DNA of 64,000 nucleotides from Filimonas lacunae. Lineage in GTDB: Bacteria; Bacteroidota; Bacteroidia; Chitinophagales; Chitinophagaceae. The notes below the pieces were generated by a model that saw nothing but the letters and a program-made list of their open reading frames with translations, searched no databases and was not told the origin of the DNA. Position numbers and translations under genes: made by a program. Below are positions 10,649-19,500 of the stretch, piece after piece. Positions within the stretch are counted from its first letter, which is position 1. Every line of letters starts with the position of its first letter. The stretch is from positions 1,116,001-1,180,000 of the forward strand of contig NZ_AP017422.1 of NCBI RefSeq assembly GCF_002355595.1. The letters are read 5' to 3'.

Positions 10649-12445
10649 ATGTTAACGATCTGGAAGAAAGCTGGTTTACTTACCGGCAGCTGCTGCCTGT
10701 TATTAAGCTGGGGACGTACGCAATTTGTGTATGATTACCTGAAAGCGGGCGATGACTATTACGAAAAGGCAGACTATGCTTCTGCCGCCGGTTATTACGA
10801 GAAGTACCTGTATAGTAAAGGTGGTACAGGGGCTGGCTATGAGCCCTATACACCTCAACCGGCTGTGGTTGCGCATAACCGCAAACCGGGCAATCAGCAG
10901 AAAGCGCAATGGATGCTGGCAGAAAGCTACCGGCAGTTGCGGTATACAGAAAAAGCGGAGAATGCTTACCGTAGCGTTCATCAGCTATATGGCAGCGCGT
11001 ATCCATTGGCTGCCTTGCGCTGGGCGCAACAGTTGCGTGCAATGGGCAACTATAGCAAGGCTGATTCGATGTTTGCTTTGTTTTTAAAAAATTATACAGT
11101 AAAAGATGAATATGCCGCAATGGCTGAACGGGAGCTTGCCAGCCTGCATTTTGCGCAGGAGGCACTGCAAAAGGGAGGAGCAAAAGAGTTGCATATTACC
11201 AGGCAAAGCGGTTTACTGAATAGTGGTGGTGCTTTTTATGCCCCTTCCTGGCTGGATGCCAATACCTTATTGCTTACCAGCACCCGGCTTGCCGATAGTG
11301 CAGGAGGTATGCATCAGAACCGTTTATATACCATGCAGGTTAATGGCGCAGAAGCGGAACAGCTTCAACCGTGGATGGCAGCACCTGGTAGTGCTACAGA
11401 GCAAGGGCCTGCTACGGTAAGCGCTGATGGTAACAGTATATATTTTACTGCCTGGAGCAGGCAGGATAAAGCCGGAACCGCCATCTACAACAGTCGTAAA
11501 GTTAACGGGCAGTGGAGCAGCCCTGTTCCATTGTTGGGGCAGGTGAACGTGCAAGGGTATAGCGCACGACAGCCTTTTATCACACCGGATGGACGTTTTT
11601 TATACTTTTCCAGTAACCGTTTGGGTGGGGAAGGGGGTTTTGATATCTGGTATGTGAGCATTGATGATACAGGCAGGATAGGAACACCGTTAAATGCAGG
11701 TAAGCAGGTGAATACGGCGTATGATGAGCAGGCGCCTTATTATAACCAATCAGAGGGGGAGCTGGTATTTTCCAGTAATGGCCATATAGGTATGGGCGGG
11801 ATGGACTTATACAGCAGCAAAGGCGTGCCGGGCAGTTTTGAAGCGCCGGTAAATATGGGCTATCCTGTAAACTCTGTAAAGGACGATGTATATTTTACCA
11901 TTCGCAGCCGGGAGCAAAAGGGATGGACAGAAGCATGGATTGCATCCGACCGGGCAGCTGCCTGTTGTTTAGAATTGTTTACCGTAAGCAGGCAATGGCC
12001 TTCACCACCTGTGGCCGCAACGGTTGTTACGGAGGATAAGCCTCGTAAACCGGATACTATTCATGTACCGGCTCCGGAGCTACCTGTAAATGGGATATTA
12101 AGTAATGTGTATTATGTATATGGTAAAGCAGACCTGGCCCCGGGTTCACATGCTTCGCTGGATTCACTGGTGCAGATGCTGAAGGTGAATACTCTTATGA
12201 TTATAGAAATTTCCGGGCATACCGATAACATCGGTTCAGACGAGTATAACCTGCAGTTGTCACTGTCACGCGCTCAAAGTTGTATTGATTATATTATTAA
12301 AAAAGGTATTAACCCGGTGCAACTGGTGGCCAGGGGATATGGTGCGCAAAAGCCGGTAGCGCCTAATAAAAATGCGGATGGCAGCGATAATCCCGAAGGA
12401 CGAAAGCTGAACCGCCGTACAGAATTTACGATACTCAGGAGATAA
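10649..12445 (+). CDS. PorE-like TPR / PD40 beta-propeller / OmpA peptidoglycan-binding protein
   Basis: This 598-residue protein has an N-terminal export signal, TPR-like helices (about 30-160; YDYLKAGDDYYEKADY), WD40-like PD40 strands (about 200-430; PDGRFLYFSSNRLGG, ELVFSSNG) and a C-terminal OmpA domain (about 480-598; ISGHTDNIGS, LSLSRAQS, GYGAQKP, NRRTEF). The NHxD-like peptidoglycan-binding features of OmpA are present (TDNIG and the late arginines). Domain order matches PorE of the type IX secretion apparatus, which also has a carboxypeptidase-regulatory-like domain between propeller and OmpA; I see no clear copy here. It probably anchors the adhesin-secretion complex to peptidoglycan. 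The pairing with a PorP/SprF gene 9 bp upstream supports this. Confidence 0.87.
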   Translation: MLTIWKKAGLLTGSCCLLLSWGRTQFVYDYLKAGDDYYEKADYASAAGYYEKYLYSKGGTGAGYEPYTPQPAVVAHNRKPGNQQKAQWMLAESYRQLRYTEKAENAYRSVHQLYGSAYPLAALRWAQQLRAMGNYSKADSMFALFLKNYTVKDEYAAMAERELASLHFAQEALQKGGAKELHITRQSGLLNSGGAFYAPSWLDANTLLLTSTRLADSAGGMHQNRLYTMQVNGAEAEQLQPWMAAPGSATEQGPATVSADGNSIYFTAWSRQDKAGTAIYNSRKVNGQWSSPVPLLGQVNVQGYSARQPFITPDGRFLYFSSNRLGGEGGFDIWYVSIDDTGRIGTPLNAGKQVNTAYDEQAPYYNQSEGELVFSSNGHIGMGGMDLYSSKGVPGSFEAPVNMGYPVNSVKDDVYFTIRSREQKGWTEAWIASDRAAACCLELFTVSRQWPSPPVAATVVTEDKPRKPDTIHVPAPELPVNGILSNVYYVYGKADLAPGSHASLDSLVQMLKVNTLMIIEISGHTDNIGSDEYNLQLSLSRAQSCIDYIIKKGINPVQLVARGYGAQKPVAPNKNADGSDNPEGRKLNRRTEFTILRR

Positions 12446-12475
12446 CAATCATTTTTTCATTATACTTTAGAATAT

Positions 12476-12697
12476 ATGGTCAATGCTGAAAGCAATATTG
12501 CTGTGAGAAAGCTTTCTTCAAGAGAGCGGGAAGTATTAAAGTTGGTGGCAAGCGGACTTACTTCTGTTCAAATTGCCTGTGAATTGTACCTGAGCAAAAG
12601 AACAGTAGAAAACCATAGAATCAATATCCGTAAAAAGCTGTTAGCCAAAAACACGGTTTGCATGGTGAAGAAAGCTGTGGAAGAACGGCTGATATAG
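12476..12697 (+). CDS. Stand-alone LuxR/GerE-type helix-turn-helix protein
   Basis: This 73-residue protein is almost entirely a GerE/LuxR DNA-binding domain: LSSREREVLKLVASGLT, then the recognition-helix region LSKRTVENHRINIRKKL. There is no receiver, PAS or ligand domain, so any activity control must come from a partner or from expression level. It starts 30 bp after the OmpA-family gene and ends one base before the open frame of the sigma-factor gene, so it may be co-transcribed with either. Free-standing GerE domains occur in other regulators, but the target here is unknown. Confidence 0.8.
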   Translation: MVNAESNIAVRKLSSREREVLKLVASGLTSVQIACELYLSKRTVENHRINIRKKLLAKNTVCMVKKAVEERLI

Positions 12698-12746
12698 CGT
12701 GTTGCAGAGGGGGCGACTTCTTTGTAGCAGGCTTTGGCTACTTTGT

Positions 12747-13382
12747 ATGAATGAAGTATATTACCTGACATATAAAGTAGTATTTGTGCAGGGAGTTAAT
12801 GAACATTTTGATGAACAGGCAATTTTACGTGGACTTGCGGATGGTAATCCGGATGTGCTGGTGGCGATTACGGAATTGTTTACACCCGGCTTGCTTGGCT
12901 TTGCCTGTAAAGTGCTGCACGAACCTTTTATGGCTATGGATATTCTCCAGGATGTATATATCAGGTTCTGGGAGCATGAAGGCAGCTTTTTATCGTTGCA
13001 TAGCATCAGGAAGTATTTGTATGTGTCGGTGCGCAATGCCTGCATTAATTATAACAAAAAACGCCGCAGACAGCAGGAAAAGCAGGTAGAGGATGTTTGG
13101 GATGAGGTAGGAGAAGAGGAAGTGATGCGGCATATGGTAATGGCAGAATATTTAGGTATGATATATAGTGTGGTAGATAAGCTGCCGGAAAAGACAAAGG
13201 AAATTTTTTATTTAAGTTTTGAAAAAGGATTAGGCCCTGAAGAGATTGCGAAGGCTTGTAACATTCCTTATCAGACTGTAAAAAACAGGAAGGGGGAGCT
13301 TTTTAAAAAACTGAAAGAGATATTGAAGCGACATACTGTTGTTCTGTTAATGATGCTTTACTGGATACAGTACAAAAAATAA
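12747..13382 (+). CDS. ECF-type RNA polymerase sigma factor with hydrophobic C-terminal tail
   Basis: This protein of about 211 residues is a sigma-70 family ECF factor. Region 2 contains AMDILQDVYIRFWEHEGSF and YVSVRNACINY; region 4 contains LPEKTKEIFYLSFEKG and the HTH core PEEIAKACNIPYQTVKNR. The frame is open upstream to a GTG at 12699, but the extra residues look unlike the family, so ATG 12747 was chosen; GTG 12786 is also possible and would better fit a TACTTTG element at 12739-12745. The last residues (VVLLMMLYWIQY) are strongly hydrophobic, as if to touch the membrane. The FecR-like partner begins 12 bp downstream. No TonB receptor follows directly, so the cognate signal is unclear. 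Confidence 0.85.
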   Translation: MNEVYYLTYKVVFVQGVNEHFDEQAILRGLADGNPDVLVAITELFTPGLLGFACKVLHEPFMAMDILQDVYIRFWEHEGSFLSLHSIRKYLYVSVRNACINYNKKRRRQQEKQVEDVWDEVGEEEVMRHMVMAEYLGMIYSVVDKLPEKTKEIFYLSFEKGLGPEEIAKACNIPYQTVKNRKGELFKKLKEILKRHTVVLLMMLYWIQYKK

Positions 13383-13394
13383 TAAATATTCCAA

Positions 13395-14438
13395 TTGGAA
13401 GAGAATTACAACTATATAAACCAGGGGAGGGAATTAGCCCGGTTGATTTACAAACTGGAACAGGGAGAGCTGCTTACAGTTAGTGAAGATAAGATGCTGA
13501 GCCAGTGGCGGCAACAATCGGCAGCCAATGAGCAATTGTATATACAATTGCGTGACAGGCAGTTTGTAACGGGGCAGTTAAAACAGCTGCACCAGATGGA
13601 TATACCATCGTTTACTGCTGCTGTAGTGGAAAAAGCGCATAACATACCCCGGCCAGCCGTACCGTTTAACCCTTCCTATGGTAATATGCGCGCCGGGCTA
13701 TGGTCGGCTACAGCGGTAATAGGATTGCTGATGGTAGCTTCGGGTTATCTGTTTCCGGGCAATGAAGTAAAACATCCGGCAGAGGCAGGTGCTTTGGTAA
13801 AAAAAGGAAATGATACGCCTGCTATCTCGGGCAGTGCTGTAGCAGATAGTCTTTGGAATATTCCGCCTGCAGCTGATAGCTTTACACAACAGGTGCAGCA
13901 GGAAAAAGAGCTACTGGCCAAAATTGAAAAGCAAGGTGGCTTTAGCATTGTGGGCACTCCGGCTGGTGGCAGATTTCAGCTTACTATGGCCGATGGTTCG
14001 CAGGTGTGGATGAATGCGGCGTCCACTTTAAAGTACCCTGTTTCTTTCCAGGGCGTTGCCCGAAGACTGCTTGACCTAAAGGGGGAAGCTTATTTTGAAG
14101 TGAATGAAGTAGCGGGACAATTGTTTCACATACGTGCCGGAAATATCAATTTTGTGGCACAGGGTGGCCGTTTCAGTATTAAAGCTTACCCTAATGAGGC
14201 CGTAGCTACTGTTGCAGTACTGGAAGGAAAAGTGAAAGTATATATTACAGCCCATGAGGTAAAAGAAGTGACTGCCGGGCAAAAGCTGGAAATAAACAGG
14301 AAAACGAATAGGCTTTCTTTTATAGCCAATGATAAGCAGGCTTTACATTGGAAAAATGAGGGTTTCCTGCAGGATTCTGCCCGCTTGGATGAAGCATCAA
14401 AAAAACAATTATTCGATTCCCTGGCAGGCAGGAATTAA
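13395..14438 (+). CDS. FecR-like anti-sigma factor lacking the usual C-terminal DUF4974 part
   Basis: This 347-residue protein starts at TTG 13395, since no ATG fits closer to the preceding gene. It has a cytoplasmic N-terminus, one membrane helix (about 97-115; ATAVIGLLMVASGYLF) and a periplasmic FecR domain (about 185-300; GGRFQLTMADGSQVWMN, LKGEAYFEV, VLEGKVKVY, VTAGQKLEI). In the FecR proteins at 14484 and 44783 the FecR domain is followed by about 75 residues with an RWY/RWF motif (DUF4974). Here only some 30 unrelated residues remain after the tryptophan, so the STN-contacting end is missing. It follows its sigma factor by 12 bp and should control it. Input may not be a SusC receptor. 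Confidence 0.8.
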   Translation: MEENYNYINQGRELARLIYKLEQGELLTVSEDKMLSQWRQQSAANEQLYIQLRDRQFVTGQLKQLHQMDIPSFTAAVVEKAHNIPRPAVPFNPSYGNMRAGLWSATAVIGLLMVASGYLFPGNEVKHPAEAGALVKKGNDTPAISGSAVADSLWNIPPAADSFTQQVQQEKELLAKIEKQGGFSIVGTPAGGRFQLTMADGSQVWMNAASTLKYPVSFQGVARRLLDLKGEAYFEVNEVAGQLFHIRAGNINFVAQGGRFSIKAYPNEAVATVAVLEGKVKVYITAHEVKEVTAGQKLEINRKTNRLSFIANDKQALHWKNEGFLQDSARLDEASKKQLFDSLAGRN

Positions 14439-14483
14439 GATGGATGTGTTTTGGGCTGAAACGACGCGGCGTGTTTAACACTT

Positions 14484-15626
14484 CTATTGAAAATGAAGAC
14501 GGCCATTGGCATCCACACTGCCATGAATGCCTGAAATAACTTTGAGATCTTCCAGGAAGAGATGGATGGGGTGGTTCCTGTTAATTACCCCGGTAAATCT
14601 CCTGTTTAACAGGGAGCGATCATCTATCACCACGGTAATATTAAACCAGCGCGGCAATACTTTACTTATTTCAGAAAGGGGGGCATTATTAAAGTAGAAC
14701 AAACCTTTGCGCCAGCCTAATACGGTTCTTTCATCAAAAGCAGTTTCTGTAATTTCCTGTCCACCGCTACAGGTAGCCTGTTTGCCAGGCGACAATACTT
14801 TTAATGCAGTACCCGACTGAACTTGCACTGCGCCGTTTACCAATGCAATTTTTGTAATGCCGCTATCGTATGAATTGATGTTGAATGCTGTGCCCATTAC
14901 CCGCACAGTGCTGCCGGGTAAGTGAACCAGGAAAGGCGATTGTGCGTTGGGGGCTACGTTCAGATATGCCTCCCCATCTACGGTTATCTCTCGTGTGTTG
15001 CCGGTAAAAACAGCCGGGAACTGAAGGCTTGTTGCGGAGTTCAGCCATATTTCTGTGCCGTCGGAAAGTGTGATTTTGTAATCCAGTCCAACCGGAACAG
15101 TTAACCGGTTAGTACCTGCTGCCGCATTGCCTTTTGCAGCATAAGCAAGTGTTTTATTCCGGTTATTCAATGCTATGCTGCCGGTTTCAATAGTGCCCTG
15201 CTGCCGGCTCAGGTTAATAACACTGCCATCTGCCAGTTGCAGCTCAATGGCCGGAGCGGCACCCTGTGCAATGGATGATTTGCGGTTGCTATAATGGCTG
15301 TACAGGAATACGCCAGCTGCTATAACAAGGATACTGGCAGCAGCTGCTGCCCATTTCCAGGAGAACAGCTTCTTCACTGTTGTGGTTGTTGGGTGGGCAT
15401 TATTGGTTATTTCTGTGGTCAGCTCCCGCCAATGGGGTAAGGGAATGGTTCCTTCTTTCCCGGAGCCAGCCTCCTTCAGGTTCTCTAAAAGCTGCTGGTA
15501 GGCAGTTGTTGCTGCCGGTGAATTACGAAACAACTCTTCCAGCAATGCTTCTTCTCCGGGAAGCAGGCTTCCGGAGGCTTTGCCCAGTAAAAGAAATATT
15601 TCTTCTTCGTTGAGTTGTTCCATCAT
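14484..15626 (-). CDS. FecR-family anti-sigma factor (with DUF4974)
   Basis: This 380-residue protein has an N-terminal cytoplasmic segment (about 1-88), a single membrane helix (WKWAAAAASILVIAAGVFLY, about 89-108), a FecR domain (about 140-290; LSDGTEIWLNSATSLQFP, VDGEAYLNV, GTAFNINSY, VNGAVQV) and a C-terminal DUF4974-like domain (about 305-380; LSEISKVLPRWFNI). FecR proteins relay the state of an STN-type TonB receptor to an ECF sigma factor. The sigma gene lies just upstream on the same strand, and a SusC with an STN domain lies divergently at 16510, so this is the expected receptor/anti-sigma/sigma set. Its end converges with the unusual FecR gene, with 45 bp between the stops. Confidence 0.92.
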   Translation of the reverse strand: MMEQLNEEEIFLLLGKASGSLLPGEEALLEELFRNSPAATTAYQQLLENLKEAGSGKEGTIPLPHWRELTTEITNNAHPTTTTVKKLFSWKWAAAAASILVIAAGVFLYSHYSNRKSSIAQGAAPAIELQLADGSVINLSRQQGTIETGSIALNNRNKTLAYAAKGNAAAGTNRLTVPVGLDYKITLSDGTEIWLNSATSLQFPAVFTGNTREITVDGEAYLNVAPNAQSPFLVHLPGSTVRVMGTAFNINSYDSGITKIALVNGAVQVQSGTALKVLSPGKQATCSGGQEITETAFDERTVLGWRKGLFYFNNAPLSEISKVLPRWFNITVVIDDRSLLNRRFTGVINRNHPIHLFLEDLKVISGIHGSVDANGRLHFQ

Positions 15627-15668
15627 AATCTAAAGACTGTTTGGTCACGTAAAGTCACTACCCGCAGG

Positions 15669-16214
15669 CTAATTATTTTTTAAATACGCTCTTAATAGTT
15701 TTAGTCCTTTTACCATGTGATTGCTCACCGTACTGGTACTTATGTTTAGTTTGTCAGCAATTTCTGTATAGCTTAATTTTTCTATATAATGCAGTTGAAA
15801 CACTTTGGCAGGCATGGGGGGAAGCCGCGAAACAGCGTTCTCCAGCTCTGCTCTCAGCTCCAGGGTAGTCAGTTTATCTGCCGAGGTTATTTGTCCACTG
15901 TCCAGTAAAGCCAGTTCATGGCGTATTTTATCCCTGGTCTGTTCTTTTTTCAGATAATCCAGGCTTCTGTTTCGAACGGCTTTCACCAGGTAAGGCACCA
16001 GTCCGGTATGAATATGCTCAAATTGTCTTCCTTCCCACATCGTAAGAAAAAGCTCCTGTACAATATCCTGTGCGGCTGCTTCATCTTTCAGAATAGAAAG
16101 TGCGTATATATATAGTCTGTTGCGCATATGCCTGTACAACTGCTCAAAAGCAGGCAGGTTGTGCGCTTGTAACCTTTGCAGCAAAATAGTATAGTCTACA
16201 TTTTCATCAGGCAC
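15669..16214 (-). CDS. ECF-type RNA polymerase sigma factor
   Basis: This 181-residue sigma-70 family protein begins at GTG 16214; the first ATG codons are too far inside. Region 2 is seen in YIYALSILKDEAAAQDIVQELFLTMW (positions about 34-59, quoted as key parts YALSIL, AQDIVQELF) and region 4 in LPPMPAKVFQLHYIEKLSY with HTH EIADKLNISTSTVSNHM. Unlike the two other sigma factors here it ends in a charged LRAYLKNN, without a hydrophobic tail. It is read away from the SusC gene at 16510 and shares an operon with the FecR gene 42 bp downstream, so it most likely drives the SusC/SusD/TlpA operon. Confidence 0.92.
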   Translation of the reverse strand: MPDENVDYTILLQRLQAHNLPAFEQLYRHMRNRLYIYALSILKDEAAAQDIVQELFLTMWEGRQFEHIHTGLVPYLVKAVRNRSLDYLKKEQTRDKIRHELALLDSGQITSADKLTTLELRAELENAVSRLPPMPAKVFQLHYIEKLSYTEIADKLNISTSTVSNHMVKGLKLLRAYLKNN

Positions 16215-16509
16215 TATAGGAAATTAACAGCTGTATAGAAGTGATTTTGCAGTGGATTGTATGGTCAAAGATAAGGGCAATCTAAAAAGTTTTAAAAAAA
16301 GCACGGAACCGGTTAGAGGTAAACTGCTGGTGGGTCGTCTGTTATAGTGTAAGGGGATGTAAAACATACAAAACGCAATACTAACTGGGCAAAATATGAC
16401 TATCTGCAACGATCCGTAAAGAGAATAAAAATACCCCTCTTCGCCTGGACAGCTTCCGGGGGGTACTGCTTGAAACATTCATTTCTTCAATTTCAAACTA
16501 CTGCAATTT
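16215..16509. other. Divergent intergenic region between ECF sigma and SusC, with an inverted repeat
   Basis: This 295-bp stretch separates the minus-strand sigma gene from the plus-strand SusC gene and must hold both promoters. A short inverted repeat (TACCCC at 16432-16437 and GGGGTA at 16460-16465) lies 45-78 bases before the SusC start and could fold in the leader RNA. An open frame of 84 codons on the minus strand shows no protein-like features. No clear plus-strand TAnnTTTG box was found, in keeping with control by an alternative sigma factor. Confidence 0.4.
16266..16273 (-). promoter_or_regulatory. Candidate -7 box (TATCTTTG) for the ECF sigma/FecR operon
   Basis: Read on the minus strand the sequence is TATCTTTG, matching the Bacteroidota TAnnTTTG element, 51 bases upstream of the GTG start at 16214. 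A matching TTTG -33 box at the usual spacing is not obvious, so this is a single-element call. Confidence 0.35.
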
Positions 16510-19500
16510 ATGCAAAAAAAAGGCATTTTTTGTATTGGCAGCTTTATGCAATCAACAGCTGCACATCCGTGCATTCCATTCATTATGAGAACCGGCATTT
16601 TATTATTCACAATTGTATTACTTACTGCACAGGTGTTGCAGGCTGCTCCTGGTTTTGGACAGGGGTATGAGCAAAAACGCATTTCACTGGATTTTAGTAA
16701 TGCTCCTATCCAGGAAGTTTTTGCGGCAATTGAACACAGTGCAGAAGTGGTTATTATGTTTGAAAACACAGGTGTGTTAAAGAACCGGAAAGTAAGCATA
16801 TCTGTAAAAAACAGGAAGGTGGCAGAAGTGCTGGATGCGTTGCTGCGTGATATGTCGCTGGACTGGAATATCCGTGAAAATATTATCCGCGTTCAGAAAG
16901 CGGGTAAGCAGGCGGCACCGGCGCAACAACCGTCTGTGAGTGAAGAGCAGCTGGCAAATATGCTGCAGGCGGCACCCGGTTTGGTTACCGGTGTTATACT
17001 CGCGCAGGACGGAAAGCCATTACGGGATGCTACGGTGAAAGTGAAAAATGGCAATGCATCTGCTACTACTGACGAGAACGGCGTATTTTCCATAGCAGCC
17101 CGTTCCGGTGATGTATTGATTGTTTCTTATGTTGGCTATGAGTCTCAGCTGGTAAAAGTAACCGGCGAAAAGCTGAATATACTGCTGAAAGTTTCTGTGT
17201 CGCCACTGGATGATGTGCAAATCATCGCTTATGGTACTACTTCGCGCAGAGTAAGTACCGGTAACGTTTCATCTGTTTCTTCCAAAGAGATAGAGCAACA
17301 GCCGGTAAGTAACCCGCTTCAGGCCTTATCGGGCCGTGTACCAGGGGTGTTGATTACCGAAACCAGTGGTGCGCCAGGTGGTGCTATATCTGTACAGATC
17401 AGGGGCGTAGGCTCTTTGCTGTCGGGAACCAACCCGCTTTATATAGTAGACGGAGTGCCTTATCTTTCAGAGGCTATTAACACAGCCGGCGGCAATACCA
17501 GTGGCTATTTAAAGCCCGCCTATGGCAGCAGTCCTTTAAATGCCATCAACCCCGCCGATATTGAAACCATCAGCGTATTGAAGGATGCCGATGCCACTGC
17601 CATTTACGGAAGCCGTGGTTCAAACGGTGTTGTGCTTATTACTACTAAAAAAGGAAAGGCGGGCAAAACCAGGGTAGATGTGAATATAAGTCATGGTATC
17701 ACCGGCATAGCCGATATACACCGGGTAAAGCCGCTAAACCTTTCACAATACCTGGAAATACGACGGGCTGCTTTTGCTAATTCCAACGCAACGCCTACTA
17801 CTGCATTAGCGCCAGACCTGCTGGTGTGGGATACCACGCATAAACAAACTACCGATTTTCAGAAGTTACTCATTGGCAATACTGCACATGTTACAGATGC
17901 CTCTGTAGGCTTTTCAGGCGGTAACCAGCAAACTAATTTTTTATTAAGTGGCACCTGGCACCGCGAAACCAATGTGTTGCCTGGTGATAATTATTACCAG
18001 CGCGGGGCAGTACATTTTAGCATTGAACACACCAGCCTGGACAGGAAGTTTACAGCTACTATTTCCAATTCACTGGTATGGGATAAAACTGCCAATATCG
18101 GGCGGGTATTTCAATCGTCAGATATGGCAGCCTATATGTTTACCATTGCGCCTAACTTTCCCTTATACGATTCTACCGGCAACTTATATTGGTACAGCAG
18201 CAGTTTCTCTTTCGAAAATCCGTTGAAGTATCAATATCAAACCTATACTGCCAAAAACAGTAATATGATAGGTGCGGTTAACCTGAAATATAGTCCTGTT
18301 ACAGGTTTAAATATCCGGTTAAACTCATCGTATAATAAAATCACCACCAATGCGCAGAACTATGTATACTCAAAGGGGATTAATCCGTTTACCACTACAC
18401 TGCCGTCTGCCTATTTCCAGGAAAATATATCAGAGGTATGGAATATTGAACCGCAGGCAGACTATACCAGGAATATTGGAAAGGGTAAGATAAACGTATT
18501 GGGCGGTGCCACCTTCCAGGGTACTACTTATAACCAGCCTTATTATATGGTGGGCACCAACTATACCTCCGATGCCTTGCTTACCAATCCGCAGGCTGCC
18601 GGTACGCGCACCCTGTATACGTTTTATTCAGATTACAAGTACCAGTCATTCTTTGGCAGGGCTAACTATAACTGGCAAAGCAAATACATTGTGAATGTAA
18701 ACTATCGCTGGGATGCTTCTTCACGCTTTGGCATCAACAACCGCTATGGCAGTTTTGCCTCTGTGGGCGGGGCATGGGTATTTTCTGATGAAAAATATAT
18801 GAAGCAATACCTGCGTGCCATCAGCTTTGGGAAGTTAAGGGCCAGCTATGGTTCAACCGGTAATGATCAGATAGGTAACTATGAATATATGGATACCTAT
18901 TCTACCAGTTCCAATACTTACAATGGAGTGTCTGCAATTGTACCCAGTAGAATAGCGAACCCCAACCTGAAATGGGAAGTGAATAAGAAGCTGGAAATAG
19001 CGATGGATCTGGGCTTTTTCAACGATCGTGTACTGGTATCCGGCGCCTGGTTCAGGAACATCACTTCCAATCCATTGGTAAGCGCCCCTCTTACATCCGT
19101 AACCGGCTTCGCATCCTATACAGCCAACCTGCCTGCTACTATTGAACAAAAGGGAACAGAGTTTACCCTTACCACTAAAAATATACAGCGCAGGAATTTT
19201 AGCTGGACTACCAGTTTCAATATCACGTTTGCAGATAGTAAGCTTACGCGTTTTGACAATTTTGAGAACACCAGTTATTACTATTCCCGTGTAATAGGAA
19301 GATCCATGAGTGCTTTATACGGGTTTAAGTATGCAGGCGTTGATAAAACCACACAGTTGCCTGCTTTTGTAGATGCCAATAAAAATGGTACCAATCTGTA
19401 TACAGAGGGGTATCCTGCAGAAAACGGCGGATCGGGCGATTATGTATACCTGGGAAAAACAAACCCTGACTACTACGGGGGATTGAATAACAGTTTTTCG

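Noticed and set aside
16224-16478. 84-codon minus-strand frame upstream of the ECF sigma gene
   Set aside because: Composition is not protein-like for this genome, no family features, and it covers the divergent promoter region.
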